Shown here piece after piece: positions 7,646 through 11,864 of a DNA stretch of 11,864 nt (position 1 is the first letter of the stretch; each line of letters opens with the position of its first letter). Both the position numbers and the translations under genes were made by a program. The notes below the pieces were generated by a model. That model did not search any database. It was not told the DNA's origin and saw only the letters and a list, made by a program, of their open reading frames with translations. The stretch comes from QHWK01 sp035315685 (GTDB lineage Bacteria; Acidobacteriota; Vicinamibacteria; Vicinamibacterales; CAVVIG01), in contig DATFXR010000846.1 in the NCBI GenBank assembly GCA_035315685.1, forward strand, positions 1 through 11,864, written 5' to 3'.

Positions 7646-7669
7646 CGTCGTGAGGTGCACGTCACGACG
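7646..7669. promoter_or_regulatory. 24-base near-perfect palindrome upstream of the AT-rich region
   Basis: CGTCGTGA (7646-7653) mirrors TCACGACG (7662-7669), and the centre GTGCAC (7655-7660) is itself palindromic. The only mispair in 24 bases is G7654/G7661. Such symmetry in an intergenic region suggests a binding site for a dimeric regulator. It lies more than 300 bases upstream of the closest -24/-12 element, so a role as an enhancer for the sigma-54 activator is possible but untested. Confidence 0.4.
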
Positions 7670-7887
7670 AAGACGCGCGCCGGCAGATCGCGGAGTGCCG
7701 AACTGCGCCGATTGGAGAAGGCGAGCGCAGCTCCGGCATCCATCGCGGCTGTCACAGCCGCCCCATGAGCGTCTCGTTTTCCAATTCAAACATAGAGTCA
7801 TTTAAAAGCATTTTCGCGACACTGTGTCCAATACAAGAACGTGACGGTTCAATTACTTTGGTTTCTGGATTTTACAGCGACAAATGC

Positions 7888-7903
7888 AGGCAAATGTGTT
7901 GCG
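7888..7903 (+). promoter_or_regulatory. Candidate sigma-54 promoter, distal (-24/-12)
   Basis: The sequence AGGCAAATGTGTTGCG has GG at 7889-7890 and GC at 7901-7902 with exactly ten bases between, as sigma-54 requires. It carries GGCA of the -24 box and TTGC of the -12 box. The start codon at 8078 is about 175 bases downstream. Confidence 0.4.
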
Positions 7904-7991
7904 TTTTGGCGCACACACAAACATGCCGTGATGACCTAAATAGTTCACTAAAGTCCCTTAAAAGCCTTCGATTCTGCTTGAAGAGTCCTGT

Positions 7992-8007
7992 CGGCAGCAT
8001 TATTGCT
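7992..8007 (+). promoter_or_regulatory. Candidate sigma-54 promoter, proximal (-24/-12)
   Basis: The sequence CGGCAGCATTATTGCT matches the sigma-54 consensus TGGCACG-N4-TTGCW at GGCA and at all five bases of TTGCT. GG (7993-7994) and GC (8005-8006) are separated by exactly ten bases. It would start transcription near 8018, giving a leader of about 60 bases before ATG 8078. Because the gene it precedes is itself a sigma-54 activator, autoregulation is a natural reading, though inferred. Confidence 0.55.
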
Positions 8008-8031
8008 CTGCTAGCAGGAAAGAAGAAAAGG

Positions 8032-8053
8032 GAACTGGACCTCCAGCCAGTTC
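8032..8053 (+). promoter_or_regulatory. Inverted repeat in the activator leader
   Basis: GAACTGG (8032-8038) is repeated inverted as CCAGTTC (8047-8053), with an alternative inner pairing CTGG/CCAG (8035-8046). It ends 24 bases before the start codon, downstream of the predicted transcript start, so it could be an operator or an RNA hairpin in the leader. Confidence 0.35.
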
Positions 8054-8064
8054 GCAGCAACGTT

Positions 8065-8070
8065 GAGGGA
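8065..8070 (+). promoter_or_regulatory. Ribosome-binding site that fixes the activator start at ATG 8078
   Basis: GAGGGA lies seven bases before ATG 8078, an ideal spacing. The in-frame TTG at 8063 overlaps this element and is therefore unlikely to be the start. Confidence 0.7.
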
Positions 8071-8077
8071 CCGCGAC

Positions 8078-9271
8078 ATGGACCTGGGGACGGAGAAGGC
8101 CACGATCTCGCTCGGTGCGATCGGCGGCGATGTTGTGACAGCCAGCGATCAGATGCGCCAATTGTTGGCCTGCGCCGGGCGAGTGGCCGTCGGCGACGCC
8201 AAAGTACTCATCACGGGTGAGAGCGGTGTCGGCAAAGACGTGATCGCGCGCTACGTGCACGCGCACTCGAACCGGCGACGCCGCGAGTACGTCGCAGTGA
8301 ACTGCGCCGGTATGACTGAGTCGCTGCTCGAATCGGAGCTGTTCGGCCACGTGAAGGGGAGCTTCACCGGCGCCTATCGCGACAAGCGCGGCAAGCTGCA
8401 GCTCGCGCACGACGGCACGCTGTTTCTCGACGAGCTCGGCGAGATGACCCCGCGGATGCAGGGCATGTTGCTCCGCTTCCTCGAGAACGGCGAGATCCAG
8501 GCGGTCGGCGCCGACGCTGCGGCGACGCGCGTGAACGTCCGGGTGATCGCGGCGACCAATCGAAATCTGCCGGAGATGGTCACGGCAGGGAGCTTCCGCG
8601 AAGACCTGCTGTATCGCCTTCGTGTCGTACACCTCCACGTCCCACCCTTGCGAGAGCGACCCGAGGACGTGCGTCCGCTCGGCGCGCACTTTCTCGGCAA
8701 ACTGCAGCGGCACACCGTTCTCACCGACGAGGCGTGGGCGGTGCTCGAGAAATACCGTTGGCCAGGTAACGTCCGCGAGCTTCACAACGTCATCGAGCAG
8801 CTCTCGTGGCTGACACCCGCCGGAGAGCCGGTCACCGCCGACTTGCTGCCGGCGATAGTCCGAGGCGGCGGCACCATGTTGACGCCGATGCGCGAACGCC
8901 GCCGCCGGCTCTCGGACGAGCTGTTCCGAATGATCACCGAAGAGTCGTATACGTTTTGGGAACCGATTCACAGGATGTTCCTGGACCGCGACCTGACGCG
9001 TCGCGACATCCGAGAGCTCGTGTACCGAGGACTGCGGGAGACCCACGGAAGTTATCGAGCGCTGGTCACACTGTTCAATATGCCGGTGTCGGACTACAAG
9101 AAGTTCATGAACTTCCTGGGCACGCACGGCTGTCGCCCCGAGTCACGCGACGTCCGGAACACGACGACGGCTCCCGAGGCGAACCGCCCGCCGCTCGTGC
9201 CGCCGTTCCCAGTCGCTAAGTCGACGTCCTCGCGCACGCCCGGCACACCACCCGAGCGCGTCGCTTCCTGA
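8078..9271 (+). CDS. Sigma-54-dependent transcriptional activator without sensory domain
   Basis: A 397-residue enhancer-binding protein that uses ATP hydrolysis to open promoters bound by sigma-54 RNA polymerase. The AAA+ domain begins almost at the N-terminus: Walker A GESGVGKD (47-54), the sigma-54 contact loop GSFTGA (94-99, usually GAFTGA), Walker B GTLFLDE (113-119), sensor I ATNRN (159-163), FREDLLYRL (173-181) and sensor II WPGNVREL (218-225). No receiver, GAF or PAS domain precedes it, so activity must be set by expression, by a partner protein or by the C-terminus. The C-terminal part (about 287-341) is not the usual Fis helix-turn-helix; it reads LTRRDIRELVYRGLRETHGS followed by an FNMPVSDYKKFMNFL motif, probably a variant DNA-binding helix bundle. 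A Pro/Ser/Thr-rich tail of about 50 residues ends the protein. The next + strand operon encodes exopolysaccharide functions. Confidence 0.93.
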   Translation: MDLGTEKATISLGAIGGDVVTASDQMRQLLACAGRVAVGDAKVLITGESGVGKDVIARYVHAHSNRRRREYVAVNCAGMTESLLESELFGHVKGSFTGAYRDKRGKLQLAHDGTLFLDELGEMTPRMQGMLLRFLENGEIQAVGADAAATRVNVRVIAATNRNLPEMVTAGSFREDLLYRLRVVHLHVPPLRERPEDVRPLGAHFLGKLQRHTVLTDEAWAVLEKYRWPGNVRELHNVIEQLSWLTPAGEPVTADLLPAIVRGGGTMLTPMRERRRRLSDELFRMITEESYTFWEPIHRMFLDRDLTRRDIRELVYRGLRETHGSYRALVTLFNMPVSDYKKFMNFLGTHGCRPESRDVRNTTTAPEANRPPLVPPFPVAKSTSSRTPGTPPERVAS

Positions 9272-9286
9272 TTCCTGAGTCGCCGA

Positions 9287-9348
9287 CGTAAGGCCGCTGC
9301 TGCGACGAGCCCCACGTATGAGCGTGGCTCGACGCTGCAGCGGCTACG
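9287..9348. terminator. Long imperfect hairpin between convergent genes (bidirectional terminator-like)
   Basis: A 62-base structure with about 24 base pairs. From the outside in: CGTA/TACG (9287-9290 with 9345-9348), a two-base bulge, GCCGCTGC/GCAGCGGC (9293-9300 with 9337-9344), GCG/CGC flanked by single mismatches, then CGAGCC/GGCTCG and ACG/CGT with a two-base C bulge, closed by the loop TATGAG (9317-9322). It begins 15 bases after the activator stop codon and overlaps the stop codon of the opposing small gene. Lack of a T-run on either strand means ordinary intrinsic termination is not certain. Confidence 0.5.
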
Positions 9349-9592
9349 ACTTCATCGAGACAGCGAGTTGAACGCCTGCCATCCTCGCAACCATCGCTCC
9401 CAGAACGCTCATGCCGCGTCGCGTTGGACAGCCGCACGAATCTCCTCCGCTGCTGTCCTTCGCTGCCAGATCGAATCCTGGAGTCATGGCACCGCAGCGC
9501 ACGCACTCCAGACGCCACGTGGAAGCGGTTCGATGATGCAGCCACTCGTGTCCGCACATCCATTGAGACCAGCGTAAACCGTATGCGCTCAT
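9344..9592 (-). CDS. Small zinc-ribbon-like protein
   Basis: An 82-residue protein on the - strand, the only one in the window. Residues 11-42 read like a minimal zinc-binding fold: CGHEW at 13-17, then WRLECVRCG (26-34), then a TPGFDL ending (37-42). A C-x-H pair plus CxxC could hold one metal. The spacing C/H-x14-C-x2-C with a following TPG(F/W)DL resembles small zinc-ribbon proteins seen in acidobacterial genomes, recalled as a pattern only. The C-terminal half (CGCPTRRG, then a mildly hydrophobic helix) is less typical. The gene converges on the sigma-54 activator, sharing the hairpin. Its start (complement of 9590-9592) has no strong ribosome-binding site. No function can be assigned; protein or nucleic-acid binding is possible. 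Confidence 0.55.
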   Translation of the reverse strand: MSAYGLRWSQWMCGHEWLHHRTASTWRLECVRCGAMTPGFDLAAKDSSGGDSCGCPTRRGMSVLGAMVARMAGVQLAVSMKS

Positions 9593-9866
9593 GGCCGCTC
9601 GCGAAGCAACGATCGGTCCGCCTCGCGATCACCTGACCGCGCCAACGAATTCTGTGGGCGCGCATCGACGCAACACCAACCGACAGCGGGCCAGGGCGCG
9701 CACCAGTCCGCAGTTCTGGGCGGTCGACACGCGGTGCTCCCCTGCCGCTCGAGTTCGCTCGGCTCGCGCGTCCATCTGTCCAGACCCAGAACATTTTCTG
9801 GCGCCGCTTCTCGAGACAAGCTGCGTCTCGCCGCTGCTCATCGTCTGGCGATCGCGGGCGTGTGCC

Positions 9867-9882
9867 CACGCAGGCATGCGTG
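9867..9882. promoter_or_regulatory. Palindrome upstream of wecB (possible activator site)
   Basis: CACGCA-GGCA-TGCGTG is a perfect six-base inverted repeat around four bases. Its centre lies about 90 bases upstream of the transcript start predicted from the -24/-12 element, the distance usual for enhancer sites of sigma-54 activators. It does not match the palindrome at 7646-7669. Confidence 0.35.
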
Positions 9883-9937
9883 TGCAGATCCGCGGCGGTC
9901 AGCGTGCGTCGCCGTCAGCCGTGCGTCGTGAGCGAAC

Positions 9938-9953
9938 CGGTATTCACCTTGCT
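9938..9953 (+). promoter_or_regulatory. Candidate sigma-54 promoter of the wecB operon
   Basis: CGGTATTCACCTTGCT has GG (9939-9940) and GC (9951-9952) exactly ten bases apart and a full TTGCT -12 box. The -24 box is poorer (CGGTATT against TGGCACG). It lies 51 bases before the wecB start. It is weaker than the proximal element before the activator gene. Confidence 0.4.
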
Positions 9954-10003
9954 CAGATGACGGTACCCGCTCTCGCTGGGACCGGGACACGCGGACAGCG
10001 CAC

Positions 10004-11119
10004 ATGAAAAACATTCTTCTCGTCTCAGGGACGCGGCCGGAAATCATCAAGCTCGCACCGGTCTATCACGTGTTGCGAGCCGCGTCGTGGGCGCGTGTGA
10101 ACTGGCTCCATACCGGTCAGCACGGCGACATGGCGCAGCAGATCCTCTCGTGCTTCGACATCGTGCCAGACATCGCACTGCGCCGGCAGGGGACGACGCT
10201 CTCCGAATTCAGCGTCGGATGCCGGTGGCAACTCGAAGCCGTGATGACGCGGCAGCCCTGGTCGGCGGTCGTCGTACAAGGTGACACCGAGAGCGCGTTT
10301 CTCGGGGCGCTCACCGCGTTCTACAATCGCATTCCCGTCGCGCACGTAGAGGCAGGTCTGCGCACCTACAACTTGCAGCGGCCATTCCCCGAGGAGGGTC
10401 TCCGGCAAATGATTGGCCGCCTGGCTCGTTTTCATTTCGCGCCGACCCCGCGGGCGCGTGCGGCGCTTCTCTGCGAAGGCATCGTCGACGGCGATGTCTC
10501 CATCACCGGCAACACCGCGGTCGATGCGCAGAAATGGAGCTGCCGGTACAAGGGCGTTCAGCGCCGCACCGGAGGGCGTGGACACCTGTTAGTCACGGTG
10601 CATCGGCGCGAGAGCTGGGGCAGTCAGCTGGCCGAGATCTGCCACGCCATCGCCGATGTGGCTGCCGTGCATCCCGAGCTTGACGTGGTGTTTCCAGTGC
10701 ACCTCAACCCGCTGATTCACGGCCCCGTTCATTCGATTCTTGGTCGGCGGCCGAATGTCCGATTGATGGCGCCGCTCGATTATCTCGCCATGCAGCAGGC
10801 GCTCGCCGACGCCTATCTGGTGCTCACCGATTCCGGAGGACTCCAGGAAGAGGCGCCAACCTTTGGCGTGCCGCTGCTGGTGCTGCGTGAAGAAACGGAG
10901 CGGCCGGAAGCGGTCGAAGCGGGGTGTGCACGCCTGGTCGGCACGGCGCGGCACGCGATTGTGGCCGAAGTCGAACGGTTGTGGCACGACGAGGCCGCCT
11001 ATCGTCGGATGCAGCGCGCCGGGAATCCGTTCGGCGACGGCAATGCCTCGCAGCGCATCGTGACCACGATTGAACGGCACCTGTCGGCGACGAGAGCCAG
11101 CGCGTTTGCGGCCGCCTGA
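10004..11119 (+). CDS. wecB: UDP-N-acetylglucosamine 2-epimerase (non-hydrolysing)
   Basis: A 371-residue cytoplasmic enzyme that interconverts UDP-GlcNAc and UDP-ManNAc, the precursor of ManNAc-containing glycans. It aligns by eye along its whole length with E. coli WecB (376 residues): GTRPEIIKLAP (9-19), QGDTES, HVEAGLRT, PFPEE followed by GRLARFHFAPT, ITGNTAVDA, VHRRESWG, FPVHLNP, TDSGGLQEEAP, REETERPEAV and NPFGDGNAS. The catalytic Arg, Lys, Asp, Glu and His positions known from E. coli WecB appear kept. One difference is EEGLR in place of the usual EEANR. In E. coli the same gene is called nfrC, being needed for phage N4 infection. The start ATG 10004 leaves the GTRPE motif at the normal distance, but no strong ribosome-binding site precedes it. 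The NfrB-like gene follows after 11 bases. Confidence 0.96.
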   Translation: MKNILLVSGTRPEIIKLAPVYHVLRAASWARVNWLHTGQHGDMAQQILSCFDIVPDIALRRQGTTLSEFSVGCRWQLEAVMTRQPWSAVVVQGDTESAFLGALTAFYNRIPVAHVEAGLRTYNLQRPFPEEGLRQMIGRLARFHFAPTPRARAALLCEGIVDGDVSITGNTAVDAQKWSCRYKGVQRRTGGRGHLLVTVHRRESWGSQLAEICHAIADVAAVHPELDVVFPVHLNPLIHGPVHSILGRRPNVRLMAPLDYLAMQQALADAYLVLTDSGGLQEEAPTFGVPLLVLREETERPEAVEAGCARLVGTARHAIVAEVERLWHDEAAYRRMQRAGNPFGDGNASQRIVTTIERHLSATRASAFAAA

Positions 11120-11130
11120 GTGGCACGCCG

Positions 11131-11864
11131 ATGTGGACGGTAGATCTTGTCGCGACCTACTTATATGGGCTGAAGTTCATCGCGATCGGCCTGGCGGTGC
11201 TGATGCTGATCAGCGGCGTCGACGACCTCATCATCGACATCGTCTACTGGCTGCGGCGAGCCTGGCGCGCGACGACCGTCTACCGGGCACATGAGCGTCT
11301 GCACGCTCGCGCCTTGTTGGAGCCGGCCGAGAAGCCACTGGCGATTATGGTCCCCGCCTGGCGGGAGACCGGCGTGATCGGCCGGATGGCGGAACTCGCC
11401 GCGACGACGCTCGACTACGAGAACTATCACATCTTCGTCGGAACCTATCCGAACGACCCGGACACGCAGCGGGATGTCGACGAGGTGTGTGCGCGCTTCA
11501 GGAATGTCCACAAAGTGGTGTGCGCGCGCCCGGGTCCGACCAGCAAGGCCGACTGTCTGAACAACGTGCTCGACGCCATGCTGCAGTTCGAACGGCGCGC
11601 GAAGCTGCAGTTCGCGGGTTTCGTCCTCCATGATGCCGAGGACGTCATCTCGGAAATGGAGCTTCGGCTGTTCAACTACCTGGTCGACCGCAAGGACCTG
11701 ATTCAGCTGCCGGTGTATCCCTTCGAACGGCAGTGGTCCGACTTCACCAGCGCGCACTACATGGACGAGTTCGCCGAGTTGCACGGCAAGGACATCCTGG
11801 TGCGCGAAGCGCTGGCCGGCCAGGTGCCGAGCGCGGGAGTCGGGACATGCTTCAGCCGGCGTGC
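11131..11864 (+). CDS. nfrB: NfrB-like family 2 glycosyltransferase, N-terminal part (3' end outside window)
   Basis: The first 244 residues of a membrane glycosyltransferase. A membrane helix lies at about 10-30, followed by DDLIIDIVYWLRR, then the GT2 catalytic fold: MVPAWRE (73-79), GTYPNDPDT (104-112), the nucleotide-binding segment GPTSKADC (135-142), the metal-binding HDAEDV (167-172), LRLFNYLVDRKDLIQLPVY, then YMDEFAELHGKD (from 210) and PSAGVGTCFSRR (233-244). These exact blocks characterise E. coli NfrB, the inner-membrane synthase of the glycan used by phage N4. In that protein a C-terminal MshEN-type domain binds cyclic-di-GMP; that part would lie beyond this window and cannot be checked. 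The gene lies 11 bases after wecB, which would supply UDP-ManNAc. GAGTGG at 11118-11123 may serve as ribosome-binding site. Confidence 0.9.
   Translation, partial: MWTVDLVATYLYGLKFIAIGLAVLMLISGVDDLIIDIVYWLRRAWRATTVYRAHERLHARALLEPAEKPLAIMVPAWRETGVIGRMAELAATTLDYENYHIFVGTYPNDPDTQRDVDEVCARFRNVHKVVCARPGPTSKADCLNNVLDAMLQFERRAKLQFAGFVLHDAEDVISEMELRLFNYLVDRKDLIQLPVYPFERQWSDFTSAHYMDEFAELHGKDILVREALAGQVPSAGVGTCFSRR

Larger units (their letters stand above)
7586..8077 (+). other. Intergenic region with an AT-rich regulatory stretch (about 7770-8040)
   Basis: About 490 bases without a convincing gene. The first 180 bases are GC-rich like the genes. From about 7770 to 8040 the sequence becomes strikingly AT-rich (runs such as TTTAAAAGCATTTT and CCTAAATAGTTCACTAAAG). 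An ORF from ATG 7765 crosses the region (to 8220), but it runs into the sigma-54 activator gene in another frame and its product, rich in Ser, Cys and Arg, matches nothing recognised. The stretch carries two -24/-12 elements, an 11-base palindrome GACACTGTGTC at 7818-7828, the weaker repeat GAAC/GTTC at 7837-7850, and an inverted repeat near 8032. It is best read as the promoter and control region of the activator gene. Confidence 0.6.
9593..10003 (+). other. About 410-bp leader region upstream of wecB
   Basis: No convincing gene is seen on either strand; open frames here give Arg/Ala/Ser-rich, low-complexity products. The region would hold the promoter of the small - strand gene at its left end and of wecB at its right end. 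Recognisable items are a palindrome at 9867-9882, a tandem imperfect repeat (GTCAGCGTGCGTCG at 9898-9911, and GTCAGCCGTGCGTCG at 9914-9928), and a -24/-12-like element at 9938-9953. Confidence 0.5.

Noticed and set aside
7765..8220. 151-residue ORF across the AT-rich stretch
   Set aside because: Its last 140 bases overlap the well-supported sigma-54 activator gene in another frame, the product changes character at that point, and promoter-like elements fill the earlier part.
9216..9869. 217-residue - strand ORF
   Set aside because: Shadow of the activator end and of the zinc-ribbon gene; low-complexity Arg/Ser-rich translation.
9591..10007. 138-residue + strand ORF ending ATGA with wecB
   Set aside because: The overlap with the wecB start looks attractive, but the product is Arg/Ala-rich with no recognisable fold, and it begins opposite the start of the small - strand gene.
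1..11864. CRISPR arrays, tRNA or rRNA genes, insertion sequences
   Set aside because: No regularly spaced repeats, no cloverleaf-like sequence and no transposase or terminal inverted repeats were seen.

Overview
The window is GC-rich bacterial DNA with closely packed genes, almost all on the + strand. The best guess is an acidobacterium, probably of the Vicinamibacteria type. This is inferred from a protein with two copies of the VWFA-related domain typical of Acidobacteriota, from the twin-arginine DUF362 and prenyltransferase-repeat pair, and from codon bias. No rRNA or other marker gene is present, so the placement is provisional.

Region 1 (1-4230) looks like the end of a Tad/type II-type pilus or secretion locus and its accessory genes. 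It holds the C-terminal part of a TadC-like inner-membrane protein, a 29-residue single-span membrane peptide, a hairpin, a winged-helix AAA+ ATPase, a secreted protein with an Ig-like domain and two von Willebrand A domains, and a 56-residue membrane peptide. Region 2 (4264-5466) is one gene for an unusual membrane protein with a kinase-lobe-like cytoplasmic N-terminus and a TonB-type C-terminus. Region 3 (5662-7585) is a translationally overlapping pair: a prenyltransferase/squalene-oxidase-repeat protein and a Tat-exported DUF362 protein.

Region 4 (7586-9592) holds an AT-rich non-coding stretch with two sigma-54-type -24/-12 elements. It is followed by a sigma-54 activator with no sensory domain and an atypical C-terminus, then a long hairpin shared with a small convergent zinc-ribbon gene on the - strand. 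Region 5 (9593-11864) is a roughly 410 bp leader with a palindrome and a third, weaker -24/-12 element. It precedes wecB (non-hydrolysing UDP-GlcNAc 2-epimerase) and the start of a glycosyltransferase closely resembling NfrB, which runs off the window.

The most interesting reading is that the right-hand part encodes an Nfr-type exopolysaccharide system. In Escherichia coli, NfrB and WecB (also known as NfrC) make the ManNAc-containing, cyclic-di-GMP-controlled glycan used as receptor by phage N4. Here the two genes are adjacent, with a sigma-54 activator gene just upstream and candidate sigma-54 promoters before both the activator and wecB. The regulatory link is inferred, not shown.
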